From an uncultured Bacteroidales bacterium (lineage in GTDB: Bacteria > Bacteroidota > Bacteroidia > Bacteroidales > UBA932): a stretch of 64,000 nt of DNA. The notes below the pieces were generated by a model. That model worked only from the letters and a program-made list of their open reading frames with translations. It was not told the DNA's origin and ran no database searches. The stretch covers positions 62,001 through 126,000 of the forward strand of contig CAJONC010000001.1 of the NCBI GenBank assembly GCA_905235675.1, given 5' to 3'. Below, piece after piece: positions 1 to 8,839 of this stretch. Numbering within the stretch: the stretch's first letter is position 1; each line of letters begins with the position of its first letter. Position numbers and translations under genes: made by a program.

Positions 1-845
1 AGATATGCGGAACGCATGCGGCCGAGAAGGGCGGCGTTGCGGTTCTCTTCCATCTTGGCTATGTCCAGCAGCATGCAGTAGCCCTCGTAGGCATCGTTAT
101 ATCTCTGGAGGTCGTATGAAATCTTGGCATAGTTATAGGCTGCGGTCTCCGCGAAAGATCCCTCCTTGAGCTCAGTTGCGGCCTGCTTGAATGCGGCGCA
201 GGCCTTCTCTTTTTCGGAGAGATTCTTGTACGAATCGGCAAGATAGAACCATGCATCCCCGCGTTTCTCGCCTTTGGGATAGTCGTTCAGGTACTTGGTG
301 AGCGATCCCACGGCGCGTTCGTAGCTTCCTGCGAGATAAACCTGCTCCGCGGTATTGAAGTATATGCTTTCCTTTTCCTCGGCCGACTTGCCCACGGTAA
401 GGTTGTTGGACTGGACGTACTCCAGGAACTTCTCCGGCTGGTTGGTGGTGCGGTATATGGAATTTATCGCCATCAGCGCCTCTTCGGCATATTCGCTGTC
501 CGGCATCATGTCTATCACCGCCTTGTATTTCTCCAGGGCGGCGTTGTATTCCTTCAGGTTGCGGTATGCCATGCCCTGTCCTATGAGGGCCTTCGCCGCA
601 TAGACATTGTCGGTGGTCGCGGTCTGGAGCGTAGAGAAGGTCTTTACCGCCTCGGCATTGTTGTCTATGTCCATATAGGCGCGTCCGAGCTCGTACATCG
701 CCTCGGAATAATAGGGCGAATCCGAGGACGCGTTATTCACCCTCGAGAGCACTTTCACCTTTTCTTTCTTGTTTCCGGAAAGGCTGTAGGACAGTGCCTG
801 CTGGTAATAAGGGTAGATGTCGTTGACGTCGGAATAGTAATTCAT
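1..845 (-). CDS. TPR protein, C-terminal part (partial, out of frame with upstream part)
   Basis: The minus strand stays open from position 845 to the window edge. It encodes helical repeats of tetratricopeptide type, with motifs such as YYSEAMYELGRAYMD, YAAKALIGQGMAYRNLKEY and GDAWFYLADSYKNLSEKEKA. It follows the TPR gene that ends at 842. The stop TGA and an ATG at 845-843 overlap as ATGA, so reinitiation is formally possible, but the repeat array runs straight across the junction. I read it as the second half of one long TPR protein whose frame is broken near 842-880. The product lacks its own signal peptide, so on its own it would stay in the cytoplasm, unlike the upstream half. The C-terminus lies outside the window. 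The break is a real frameshift or an assembly error; the sequence alone cannot tell. Confidence 0.7.
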   Translation of the reverse strand, partial: MNYYSDVNDIYPYYQQALSYSLSGNKKEKVKVLSRVNNASSDSPYYSEAMYELGRAYMDIDNNAEAVKTFSTLQTATTDNVYAAKALIGQGMAYRNLKEYNAALEKYKAVIDMMPDSEYAEEALMAINSIYRTTNQPEKFLEYVQSNNLTVGKSAEEKESIYFNTAEQVYLAGSYERAVGSLTKYLNDYPKGEKRGDAWFYLADSYKNLSEKEKACAAFKQAATELKEGSFAETAAYNYAKISYDLQRYNDAYEGYCMLLDIAKMEENRNAALLGRMRSAY

Positions 846-2494
846 CGCAGCGGCGTAGTGGCCGCCTTGTAGTTGTGACGGGCGAAATCGCAGTCTGCGC
901 GGCGCACCAGGGCATCGCGGCGGAAGGAATTGTCGGACGAGGACAGATAGGAGTCGAACCAGCGCGAAGCATTCTCGAATTTTTCCTGGTTGTAGTAGGA
1001 ATAGCCGAGATTGTAGGTAATCGCATCGCTCTCCTTCCTGCCGTTCAGGGCCGAAATATTATAGAGTTCCTCGTAAACATCCGCTGCATTTGCATAATCC
1101 CCGCTGTTGAAGTAGGATTCCGCAAGCCAGTAACGGGAAAGCTGCCAGAGGCGGTCCTGTCTGGGAAGATAGAAAGCCGCAGCCTTGAAATAGGGAACGG
1201 CGTCGGAATAAGCCCCGTCGTGCACCAGCTGGGATGCACGGAGATAATTGGCTTTCATGTAGTTGCCCTGCTGCTCCGGATTAAGTTCGTCTATATTCTC
1301 ATAAGCCTCGATGGCGGCTGCATAGTCGCGGGAATTCAGCGCCGCGATGGCAAGATAATTATAAATCTGCTCCTTGCGCGAGGTGCCCGGATACTGCTGC
1401 ATGTACGCCTCGAACACCGACACGTCGGAATTCAGGTCGAATGAGAGCTTCGCATAGTTGAAATATGCATCCTCCTGGATATCGGGATTGAAAACCAACT
1501 GGGACGCATCCCTGAAGGCTTCGGCCGCCGCCACTTTGTTGAAGGTGCGGATATAGCAGTATCCGAGGTCGTAATTGGCAATCTGGCCGAGGGAGTCCAC
1601 CCTGTTTTCCATGCGAGAAAAGTTCTCAATGGCGCCTTTGTAGTCCTCTACGGCATATTTGACGGAACCGGCGTGGAACAGGTCGGAGCGGTTGGGATGC
1701 TCGGACACCTCCTCCATCTGATAGAATTCAAGGGCCTTTTTCCTGTCGCCGGTCACGAGGTAGGACTCCGAAAGTATCCTTGCAAGGCGGGGCTTGCGCT
1801 CGTCGGGTGCGAGGGCCAGGATGCCGGGGCCATAGGTGGTGATATACTCGTAGTCCTTCTCCATGAAGCGGCACTCGAGTATGTAATATTGCGAAATGGA
1901 GCTGAAGCGCTCGTCCTTTTCGGTAAGGCGGAACCACTTTTCGGCGGTGGAGAAATTCTTCCTGCTGTAGGCTATGTAGCCGAGCTGATATCTCGCCGGT
2001 GCGGTGAGGCTGCTCTTGGGCGCGGATTCGACCTGCACCAGCCAGCCTATCGCATCATCATAATCGCCGGTGGCGAAGGAGCAGTAGCCGCGGCGGAAAC
2101 GGTAATCCGTCAGATACCCGCTGTCCAGCCCTGTCTCGCTCACCTGCGCGAACATCTTTCCCGCCGCCTCATAATCGCCCTTTGCGAAAAGGTTTGACGC
2201 ATATTCGTAACGGATGAGGTCTCCCAGCACGCTCTCGGGATACCGTGCATAGTATTCGTTGTAAAGCCTCCGGTAATCGGCGTCATCCGACTTGATTGCA
2301 CATAACACGGCATAAGCCTTGCTGAGGGGGTCGCCCGCCTCGTCGAAAAGGCTGCGCGCCTTGGCATAAGAGCCGTTCTCATAGAGGATAAGCGCCTTTG
2401 AATAAGCATCCTCGCGCCCCTGCGCGCCCGCGCGCAAAACCCCCAAAGTCAAAATCGTCAGCGACGATAAAGTCAGAAATCTGTTCAGATTCAT
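842..2494 (-). CDS. Secreted tetratricopeptide repeat protein, N-terminal part
   Basis: 550 residues starting with a signal peptide (hydrophobic residues 5-24, cleavage near AGAQG). Degenerate TPR units follow throughout: helix pairs with the W/L-G-Y-A-F-P spacing, for example GYCSFATGDYDDAIGWL, YQLGYIAYSRKNFSTAEKWF and YNLGYSYYNQEKFENASRWF. TPR proteins scaffold protein-protein contacts; a periplasmic or envelope location follows from the signal peptide. The reading frame ends abruptly in the middle of a repeat, and the remaining repeats continue in another frame down to position 1. Single-polypeptide TPR proteins of roughly a thousand residues are common beside ftsE in Bacteroidetes, so this is probably the front of such a protein. 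A -7 box, TATCTTTG, lies at 2525-2518 upstream. Partners are unknown. Confidence 0.75.
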   Translation of the reverse strand: MNLNRFLTLSSLTILTLGVLRAGAQGREDAYSKALILYENGSYAKARSLFDEAGDPLSKAYAVLCAIKSDDADYRRLYNEYYARYPESVLGDLIRYEYASNLFAKGDYEAAGKMFAQVSETGLDSGYLTDYRFRRGYCSFATGDYDDAIGWLVQVESAPKSSLTAPARYQLGYIAYSRKNFSTAEKWFRLTEKDERFSSISQYYILECRFMEKDYEYITTYGPGILALAPDERKPRLARILSESYLVTGDRKKALEFYQMEEVSEHPNRSDLFHAGSVKYAVEDYKGAIENFSRMENRVDSLGQIANYDLGYCYIRTFNKVAAAEAFRDASQLVFNPDIQEDAYFNYAKLSFDLNSDVSVFEAYMQQYPGTSRKEQIYNYLAIAALNSRDYAAAIEAYENIDELNPEQQGNYMKANYLRASQLVHDGAYSDAVPYFKAAAFYLPRQDRLWQLSRYWLAESYFNSGDYANAADVYEELYNISALNGRKESDAITYNLGYSYYNQEKFENASRWFDSYLSSSDNSFRRDALVRRADCDFARHNYKAATTPLR

Positions 2495-2517
2495 TTATCA
2501 ATTATTTTTCTAATCTT

Positions 2518-2555
2518 CAAAGATAATCATTTTTGCGCAAATAAATGTATATTTG
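2518..2555. promoter_or_regulatory. Divergent -7 boxes between the TPR gene and ftsE
   Basis: Two matches to the Bacteroidetes -7 consensus TAnnTTTG lie back to back: TATCTTTG on the minus strand (2525-2518), facing the TPR gene, and TATATTTG on the plus strand (2548-2555), facing ftsE 23 bases later. Neither has a TTTG at the ideal 19-21 base spacing, so the -33 elements are weak. Assignment rests on the motif and position only. Confidence 0.45.
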
Positions 2556-2578
2556 CAGGGTTCAGATGTAAATTTTTT

Positions 2579-3247
2579 ATGGAATCTCTCATCTCCTTCC
2601 ACGACGCGGATATCATTGCCGGCGGCAATGTGGTAATTCACTCCCTCAACATGGATATTGCCAAAGGCGATCTCGTCTACATCACCGGCAAGGTGGGAAG
2701 CGGCAAGACCACCATCATCCGCACCATCACCGCCGAAAATCCCATCGGGTCCGGCAGCGGAAACGTGTGCGGATTCGAACTCAAGGGAATACGCCGCCGC
2801 GACATACCCAGGCTCCGCCGCAAGCTCGGAGTGGTCTTCCAGGATTTCAAGCTCCTGATGGACCGCAGCGTATGGAAGAATCTCGAATTCGTGCTCAAAT
2901 CCACCGGATGGAAGGACAGGCGCGAGATAGACGCACGCATCGACGAGGTGCTCGAAGCCGTGGACATGACAACCAAGGCGCACAAGATGCCCCACCAGCT
3001 CTCCGGAGGCGAGCAGCAGCGTATCGCAATAGCCCGGGCATTGCTGAACAAGCCGGAAATAATCCTTGCCGACGAGCCTACCGGCAATCTCGACGAAGAT
3101 ACCGCGGAAGACATACTCCGGCTGCTGAACAAGCTGAATTCCGAAACCGGCACCACAATAGTCATGGTAACCCACGACAAGGGCATAGTGGAACACTATC
3201 CCGGAAGGCATTTCGTCTGCAAGGACGAGAGCTGCTACGAACAATGA
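2579..3247 (+). CDS. ftsE: Cell division ATP-binding protein FtsE
   Basis: 222-residue ABC ATPase. Walker A GKVGSGKT is at 37-44, Q-loop Q88, signature LSGGEQQR at 141-148, Walker B ILADEP at 162-167 with the DEPTGNLD extension typical of FtsE/LolD-type ATPases, and switch His199. FtsE pairs with the membrane protein FtsX and couples ATP hydrolysis to septal peptidoglycan hydrolase activation at the inner membrane. No ftsX is adjacent here; in Bacteroidetes the two are often apart. The stop codon overlaps the nth start as ATGA, implying translational coupling. LolD or MacB-type ATPases are the main alternative, but the length, the local gene order (TPR protein, nth) and the absence of a permease next door favour FtsE. 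Confidence 0.85.
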   Translation: MESLISFHDADIIAGGNVVIHSLNMDIAKGDLVYITGKVGSGKTTIIRTITAENPIGSGSGNVCGFELKGIRRRDIPRLRRKLGVVFQDFKLLMDRSVWKNLEFVLKSTGWKDRREIDARIDEVLEAVDMTTKAHKMPHQLSGGEQQRIAIARALLNKPEIILADEPTGNLDEDTAEDILRLLNKLNSETGTTIVMVTHDKGIVEHYPGRHFVCKDESCYEQ

Positions 3248-3885
3248 GGACCGCAGACCGTTATTCAGCCATTTTCTCCTATTTCCGCGACAACGTTCCC
3301 GTGGCGGATTCGGAACTGCATTTCAATTCCGATTACGAACTGCTGGTCGCCGTAATTCTTTCGGCCCAGTGCACCGACAGGCGCGTCAACCAGGTCACAC
3401 CGGCGCTGTTTGCCGCCTATCCCGACGTCAAAGCCCTCTCCGAAGCAAGCCCCGAAGAGGTTTACGGGTATATAAAATCCGTTTCATACCCCAACAACAA
3501 AGCCAAGAACCTCGTGGGAATGGCACGCAAGGTGATTGGCGATTTCGACGGCAGGATTCCTTCCGACGTGGATTCTCTGATGAGCCTCCCGGGGGCGGGC
3601 AGGAAGACCGCCAACGTGGTCGCATCCATACTCTACAGCGAGCCTGTGATTGCCGTGGACACCCATGTGTTCAGGGTTTCGCGAAGGCTGGGCCTCAGCC
3701 GCGGCGCCACTCCCCGCGCAGTGGAACTCGATCTTGAAAAGCACATTCCCGAAGACCTCCGCCCCATAGCACACCATTGGCTCCTGCTGCACGGACGTTA
3801 CATCTGTACATCGCAGAAGCCAAAGTGTTCTTCCTGTCCCCTTACGGAGTGGTGCAGGGACTTCAGTTCACGAACTGCCTTGTAA
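3244..3885 (+). CDS. nth: Endonuclease III (DNA glycosylase/AP lyase)
   Basis: 213 residues when started at the ATG that overlaps the ftsE stop (ATGA). Reading could extend in frame upstream through ftsE, but the homology begins here. The helix-hairpin-helix motif LPGAGRKTA (115-123) carries catalytic Lys121, and Asp139 lies in VDTHVFRV. A [4Fe-4S] cluster motif closes the protein: C188-X6-C195-X2-C198-X5-C204. The enzyme excises oxidised pyrimidines and nicks the abasic site in base-excision repair. Coupling to ftsE is conserved gene order rather than a functional link. The last 23 bases overlap the end of the phosphohexomutase gene on the other strand. Confidence 0.95.
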   Translation: MRTADRYSAIFSYFRDNVPVADSELHFNSDYELLVAVILSAQCTDRRVNQVTPALFAAYPDVKALSEASPEEVYGYIKSVSYPNNKAKNLVGMARKVIGDFDGRIPSDVDSLMSLPGAGRKTANVVASILYSEPVIAVDTHVFRVSRRLGLSRGATPRAVELDLEKHIPEDLRPIAHHWLLLHGRYICTSQKPKCSSCPLTEWCRDFSSRTAL

Positions 3886-5524
3886 GAGCCTCTATCTTGG
3901 CATCGGCGTCAGGGCCCTTCGCCCCGAAGTAGAACTTTATCTTGGGCTCCGTGCCGGAGGGACGCACGGACACCACGTCCCCCGCCTCGCTGAAGAACTG
4001 CAGCACGTTGCTCTTGGGGAGTCCGGTCTTTTCCGGTTCCAGATAGTCCACCACCTTCACCACCGGCACTCCGGCAAGTTCCGCGGGAGGATTGCTGCGG
4101 AAAGCGCCCATCATGTCGGAAATCTCCTGCGCACCGCTGATGCCCTTGCGGACTATATAGACCATGCTCTCTTTGCGGTAGCCTATCTCCCCGTACACTT
4201 TCTGCATCAACTGGTACATGCTGAGGCCCCTGTCGGCGGCCCATGCCGCGCATTCCGCGACCATTATGCAGGCTGTCTGCGCATCCTTGTCACGCACGAA
4301 CTGGCCGACGTTGAAGCCGTAGCTCTCTTCTCCGCCGCAGACGAACTCCCCTGCAGCCTCGTTGCGCTTGACAACTTCGGCTATGTACTTGAAGCCCGTG
4401 AGCACGTCGTAGCAGGGCACGCCGAACTTTTCGCCGAGTTCGCGTATGGATTCAGTGGTGACTATGGTCTTTACGAGGTACTTCCCTTCGCCGAGGGTGC
4501 CGAGTTCGCTGCGGCGGCTGAGGATGTAATAAGTCAGCAGCGTGGCTGTCATGTTGCCGTTGAACTGCACCATCCTGCCCTCGTCGTCGCGCACTGCGAT
4601 TCCAAGCCTGTCGGCGTCGGGGTCGGTAGCCATCACTATGTCGGCGCCTTCGCGGTCGGCGGTCTCCAGCGCCATTTTCATGGCTGCCGGCTCCTCGGGA
4701 TTGGGAGATACCACCGTAGGGAAGTCGCCGTCGCTGACATCCTGGTCGGGAACGTGAATCACATTCCTGAAGCCGAGCCTGTGCAGGCACTCGGGCACCA
4801 GCCTTACCCCGCATCCGTGAAGAGGAGTGTAGACGAACTTGATGTCGGAATGGCGGGCGCATGCTTCCGGCGACATTGCCAGGGACAGAATGTCGCGCAG
4901 ATAAAGTTCATCGACGTCCTTCCCCATAATGTCAATGCCGCCGCAGTGCTCGCCCGACTTGAATTTCACCATCGAAGGCTCGGTAATTTTATTGACTTCC
5001 GCCACGATATCCTTGTCGACCGGGGAGGTTATCTGCCCTCCGTCGCTCCAGAACACCTTGTAGCCGTTGTATTCCTTGGGGTTGTGGGACGCAGTTATCA
5101 TCACTCCTGCAACCGCGCCCTTCAGGCGTATGGCGTAGCTGAGTTCGGGGGTGGGACGGATATTGTCGAAGATGAATACATGTATGCCGTTTGCCGACAA
5201 TACGTCCGCAGTGATTTTGGCGAATTCCTTGCTGTTGTTGCGGCTGTCGTAGGAGATGCAGCAGCGCAGGTCGTCGCCCTTGCAATTCGCAAGGATATAG
5301 TTCGCGAGGCCCTGCGTGGCCATTCCCACGGTGTATTTGTTCATACGGTTCGTCCCCGGGCCCATCAGGCCGCGGAGGCCTCCGGTTCCGAACTCAAGGT
5401 TCTTGTAAAACGCGTCTTCGAACGCCGCGGGGTCGGAGTTGCGGAGTTCTATAATCTTTCCCTTGGTTTCGGGATCGAAATCGCCCGTAAGCCAGGCGTT
5501 CGCCCTTTCGATATAATCTGCCAT
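3863..5524 (-). CDS. Phosphoglucomutase/phosphomannomutase family protein
   Basis: 553-residue alpha-D-phosphohexomutase with all four family signatures in order. The catalytic phosphoserine loop TASHNPKEYNGYK has Ser146, the metal-binding loop DPDADR is at 301-306, the sugar-specificity loop GGEESYG is at 397-403, and the phosphate-binding loop RPSGTEPK begins near 521. It interconverts hexose-6-phosphate and hexose-1-phosphate, feeding glycan and nucleotide-sugar synthesis. Length and the GGEESYG loop fit the long bacterial PGM/PMM group (PgcA-like) rather than GlmM, which is shorter and carries a different sugar loop. It is cytoplasmic. It converges on nth with a 23-base antisense overlap and appears monocistronic, with a -7 box just upstream. 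Confidence 0.9.
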   Translation of the reverse strand: MADYIERANAWLTGDFDPETKGKIIELRNSDPAAFEDAFYKNLEFGTGGLRGLMGPGTNRMNKYTVGMATQGLANYILANCKGDDLRCCISYDSRNNSKEFAKITADVLSANGIHVFIFDNIRPTPELSYAIRLKGAVAGVMITASHNPKEYNGYKVFWSDGGQITSPVDKDIVAEVNKITEPSMVKFKSGEHCGGIDIMGKDVDELYLRDILSLAMSPEACARHSDIKFVYTPLHGCGVRLVPECLHRLGFRNVIHVPDQDVSDGDFPTVVSPNPEEPAAMKMALETADREGADIVMATDPDADRLGIAVRDDEGRMVQFNGNMTATLLTYYILSRRSELGTLGEGKYLVKTIVTTESIRELGEKFGVPCYDVLTGFKYIAEVVKRNEAAGEFVCGGEESYGFNVGQFVRDKDAQTACIMVAECAAWAADRGLSMYQLMQKVYGEIGYRKESMVYIVRKGISGAQEISDMMGAFRSNPPAELAGVPVVKVVDYLEPEKTGLPKSNVLQFFSEAGDVVSVRPSGTEPKIKFYFGAKGPDADAKIEALTRQFVN

Positions 5525-5548
5525 AGCGTGTAATTATCTGATTTTCTT

Positions 5549-5556
5549 CAAAGATA
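5549..5556 (-). promoter_or_regulatory. -7 box upstream of the phosphohexomutase gene
   Basis: TATCTTTG on the minus strand matches TAnnTTTG and ends 24 bases before the phosphohexomutase ATG. The intergenic gap to the peptidase gene is only 36 bases, so any -33 element would lie inside that gene's 3' end. Confidence 0.45.
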
Positions 5557-5560
5557 ACAA

Positions 5561-6451
5561 TTATTCTTCATCCTTCAGGTATCTGAGCCAGAAAATCCTG
5601 TCCGCTTCGCGGGAATGTTCCCCCTGCTTTCCCCTGTATCCGTGCATTCCGTCGGGATAAATCATCAGGCTGAACTGGCGGCCCGCCTGCTGAAGGGCGT
5701 CCACGAGCTGAAGGGTGTTCTGGAAATGGACGTTGTCGTCGCCCGTACCGTGAGTCAGTTTCAGATGTACAGAGTCGGAAAGGCCTTCAGCATAATTCAG
5801 GACTTTCGACCTTTCAAATCCTTCCGCATTGCTTTCCGGCGTTTCCATGAAGCGTTCGGTATAATGCGAATCGTAGAGAGTCCAGTCGTAGACTCCTCCG
5901 CCGGCTATCCCGCAGCAGAAGAGCTCGGGATGGCGCATCAGCAGCATGGCCGTCATGGTGCCTCCGAATGAGAATCCCTCGACGCCTATATGGGCGGCGT
6001 CCACATAAGGAAGGGAAGCGGCCCATTCGGCCCAAGTGCAGAAATCCTGCACGGGAACGGAGGTCAGATCCCTGTAAACCAGATCGGTGCCGGCCCTTCC
6101 GGTATGCCCTGCGGCCCTGCCGTCAGCAACTATATTGATTATTCCGTGATCGCTGAACCACTGTCCCGGTGTGCGCCAGCGGTCGGTTACGTAAGGTGTG
6201 TCGGGGCCGCCGTAGATCTCGAAATGGACGGGGTATTTTTTTGAGGGGTCGAAGTCTTTGGGATAGGTTATGGCGCCGTACATTTCCTGTCCGTCCACCG
6301 CCTTGATGCTGACAATCTGCGGGAGGGCTTCCGGCAAGGCCTTCGCCTCAGAAACCGTCTCGCTTCGCTCGACCCCTCCCATCGCAAGCGATGGGTCCCT
6401 CCCTCTTGAGGGTGGCAGCGGTTTCTGAGGGGAAGGCCTTGCCGGAAGCAT
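5561..6451 (-). pseudogene. DPP-IV-like S9 peptidase, C-terminal catalytic half (separated by an insertion)
   Basis: The alpha/beta-hydrolase domain of a prolyl dipeptidyl peptidase. In this frame the nucleophile elbow GFSFGG holds Ser161, the acid is Asp238 in GTGDDNVH and the base is His270 in YPDGMHG. YGGPDTPYV and DSHYTERFM are further DPP-IV signatures. Family members cut X-Pro dipeptides from peptide N-termini in the periplasm. The first 36 or so residues are not protein-like: they are translation of the palindromic element at 6327-6449. Genuine homology starts about KALPEALPQ. The beta-propeller half lies upstream in a different frame; deleting 97 bases (one element plus one AAGGCCTT copy) would rejoin the two. 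Without signal peptide and propeller this fragment is unlikely to work. Confidence 0.8.
6327..6449. mobile_element. Palindromic miniature element inserted in the DPP-IV gene, with 8-bp flanking duplication
   Basis: The outer arms 6327-6357 and 6419-6449 are inverted repeats of 31 bases with one mismatch. Within them AAGGCCTT occurs as a direct repeat at 6336-6343 and 6433-6440, enclosing an 89-bp insert (6344-6432) with perfect 12-bp terminal inverted repeats CCTCAGAAACCG (6346-6357, 6419-6430). The core holds two small hairpins: CCCATCGC-AA-GCGATGGG (6378-6395) and CCCTC-TT-GAGGG (6401-6412), then TGGCAG. Removing insert plus one AAGGCCTT copy (97 bp) restores the peptidase frame exactly, as expected of insertion with target duplication. 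The reconstructed target is itself a 26-bp palindrome. There is no coding capacity, so a transposase would act in trans. A relative with the same core lies at 50582-50678. Confidence 0.75.
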
Positions 6452-7406
6452 CTACAATCAGTTCAAACTGCGGAGTCCGGAGATTGGACAAGCGCACGGA
6501 CGCAGTCTTGAAATCGGCTGCGACCTCCGCCTTGTCGACATTGTATTCCGGCGGAGTCAGCAACTTTATCCGCCCCTTCCGGTCGAGCCTGTAAAGCCCT
6601 GAACGGACACGCGAATCCCTCTGCGCGATGAACCAGACATCCCCGTTGCGCGGATTGCGCTGCAGCAGCTGAACCCTCCAGTTTGGGCCTTCGGTAAGCC
6701 TGCGCAGCACTTTTCCGTCATAGGACAGGAAATAAATCTGCTCCCATCCGGTTTCGAACGAACGGGCCATATACAGCCCTTCATCCGAAAACAGCATCCC
6801 CTCTATCCACGACAGCCAGGTCTTGTATTCCTCCTCATAAACCAAAGCCTTGCTCCCGTCGGCAGCGTTCACCCTGTACAGCCTGAGATGATTCTGAATG
6901 CGCGGCTCCCACTGCACGAAGAGTTCCCCGCTGTCGGCACCCCAGAAAGGAGTTCCGAAATACTGGTCTCCGGCCTGATCGAAATCCGCCCACACTATCT
7001 TTTCGGGAGCTTCCGCCACATCCACTATCCCTATCTTCACCCGGGGATTGCTCTCCCCCACCTTGGGATAGCGCGTCAGGTTCAGCTTCCCGTCCTGCCC
7101 TGCGGCAGAATAGATGGGGAATACCGGCACCTCGTTCTGGTCGAAACGGAAGAACGCTATCTTCCTCGAATCAGGGCTCCACCAGAAGGCCTTGTAGCGG
7201 GACGGCCGCCCGAATATCTCCTCATAATAAACCCAGGAGGCATAGCCGTTGAGAATCACGTCGGAACCGTCGTGGGTGATGCGCGTCTCCCTGCCTGTTG
7301 ACACTTCATGCACATAGAGGTCGTTTCCGGAAGTGTAGGCGAAACGGGAAGAATCGGGAGACCAGGTAAGATTCAGTACCGATAAGAGAAGAGCCAGAAG
7401 TTTCAT
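6348..7406 (-). pseudogene. DPP-IV-like S9 peptidase, N-terminal beta-propeller half
   Basis: Start ATG overlaps the helicase stop as ATGA. A short hydrophobic leader (MKLLALLLSVLN) leads into WSPDSSRFAYTSGNDLYV and then propeller blades. The VYYEEIFG motif at 59-66 supplies the two glutamates that hold the substrate amino terminus in DPP-IV enzymes. Native sequence runs to about VDASGKA, after which the frame enters the palindromic element and stops at 6348. Even before the break the gene looks short: characterised DPP-IV proteins carry about 130 more residues ahead of this point, so the first blades are missing or diverged. It sits at the end of the operon sensor-trkH-helicase-peptidase. 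I call the pair a disrupted gene; a MAG assembly artefact is possible but less likely given the clean target duplication. Confidence 0.8.
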
Positions 7407-8839
7407 ATAAAATAACGGTCGGGAAAATTGACAAGATATACTTTTTCAACAGCGCGCGTAAGTGCCGTGTACAGCCATTTGAGATCGTCTATGGTCTGCT
7501 CCTCCATCCAGAAGGGACAGTCGATGAAGACACAGGCCCACTGGCCTCCCTGCGACTTGTGGCAGGTGATGGCGTCGGCATATTTCAGCTGCAGGGCATT
7601 GTAGTAAGGGTCTTCGCGCACGGCATCGTAACGCGCCTTCTTGGTTTTCAGCGAAGAATAATCTTCCGTCACGCCCTGGTAAAGCCGGTTCTGCTGCTCG
7701 TAGGTGAGCGAGGCGGATTCGCTTTCGAGGGTGTCCAGGCAGACTTTGGCGTTCAGGTCAAGGTCGTCATAATCCGGGAAAGTCAGCACCGCGTCGGCAA
7801 AATGCAGCCCGTAGCGCTCCTCGTTGTTGCGGATGCGCACCAGTTTCGCCATGTCGCCGTTCGCGATATAGTCCAGGCCCTCCACATCCTTCACGAACTG
7901 ATAGCAGTTTTTCACTATCATCAGCCTGTCCCCTCTCACCAGCCTGTCCTCCTTGAAATGCACCTGGGCCCGTATGCCCGCATTGTAGCGTATGGCCCGC
8001 TTGTTGGAACGGCAGAGCACTATGGTGTCGTCTTCGCCATAATCGCCGTAGGCCTTGTTCAGGGTTTCGATAAGTTCCGCGCCGCTGACACGCTCCACGT
8101 CGGTGCAGCCGCGAAGGTCGAGTTTCAGGGGTCCCGGATCTTCACAGGACTCAAGCGCTGTTGAAATCATCTGCCGCACATGGGTGGCATTTCGCAGTAT
8201 GCCGGACTCCGCCGCCTGACGGACCACGGTGCTGAGGGTGGCATATCTCACTCCCCCGAAAGCATCCATGAAGTCAGGGCTGAGGGCAGGGCTCTCGTCG
8301 AGGCCCACGGGCGGCAGCTGGGCGGAGTCTCCCACCATTATCAGTCGGCAGTCGATGCCGGAGCGCACGAAATTCACCAGGTCTTCGAGCAGGTTGCCAG
8401 TACCGAAAAGCGAATTCGACCGGCCTCCCCCGTCGTCTATTCCGATAAGGGAGACTTCGTCGACTATGAAAAGTGTGTTCCTGGCCTTGTTCGGTGCCAG
8501 GCTGAACTGCCCGAAACCGTCGCTTCCCACGGATTTCTGCCTGTAAATATGCTTGTGTACCGTGAAGGCGGGGCGGCCGGACATCTTGGAAAGCACCTTT
8601 GCCGACCTTCCCGTAGGGGCGAGCAGCACGGTGTGAAGCTTCATCTCGTCCAGGGCGTCTATCACCACCGAAAGGACCGTGGTCTTGCCGGTGCCTGCAT
8701 AGCCGTTCACCACCATTATGTCCCCTTCGTCGGAAGTGAGGAACTCCGCGATATCATGCATCAGCGCGGTCTGGCAGGTGGTAGCTTCGTATGCGAAACG
8801 CCTGCTGAATTCACGGAAAAGAAACTCGCTCCTGTCCAT
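7403..8839 (-). CDS. ATP-dependent DNA helicase, RecD/Pif1-like (SF1B)
   Basis: 478 residues. Walker A GYAGTGKT is at 46-53, the PTGRSAKVL motif Ia near 75-83, Walker B FIVDEVS at 124-130 and motif III GDSAQLPPVG at 170-179. C-terminal motifs ITCHKSQGGQW and YTALTRA are the UvrD_C_2 signatures of SF1B helicases. These 5'-3' helicases act in replication fork and recombination repair. There is no RecB or RecC partner nearby, and the length is far below RecD2, so this is a stand-alone Bacteroidetes-type helicase often labelled exodeoxyribonuclease V alpha-like. The start lies immediately after the trkH stop and its stop overlaps the peptidase start, so it is co-transcribed with membrane and peptidase genes that have no evident link to DNA repair. 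Confidence 0.85.
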   Translation of the reverse strand: MDRSEFLFREFSRRFAYEATTCQTALMHDIAEFLTSDEGDIMVVNGYAGTGKTTVLSVVIDALDEMKLHTVLLAPTGRSAKVLSKMSGRPAFTVHKHIYRQKSVGSDGFGQFSLAPNKARNTLFIVDEVSLIGIDDGGGRSNSLFGTGNLLEDLVNFVRSGIDCRLIMVGDSAQLPPVGLDESPALSPDFMDAFGGVRYATLSTVVRQAAESGILRNATHVRQMISTALESCEDPGPLKLDLRGCTDVERVSGAELIETLNKAYGDYGEDDTIVLCRSNKRAIRYNAGIRAQVHFKEDRLVRGDRLMIVKNCYQFVKDVEGLDYIANGDMAKLVRIRNNEERYGLHFADAVLTFPDYDDLDLNAKVCLDTLESESASLTYEQQNRLYQGVTEDYSSLKTKKARYDAVREDPYYNALQLKYADAITCHKSQGGQWACVFIDCPFWMEEQTIDDLKWLYTALTRAVEKVYLVNFPDRYFI

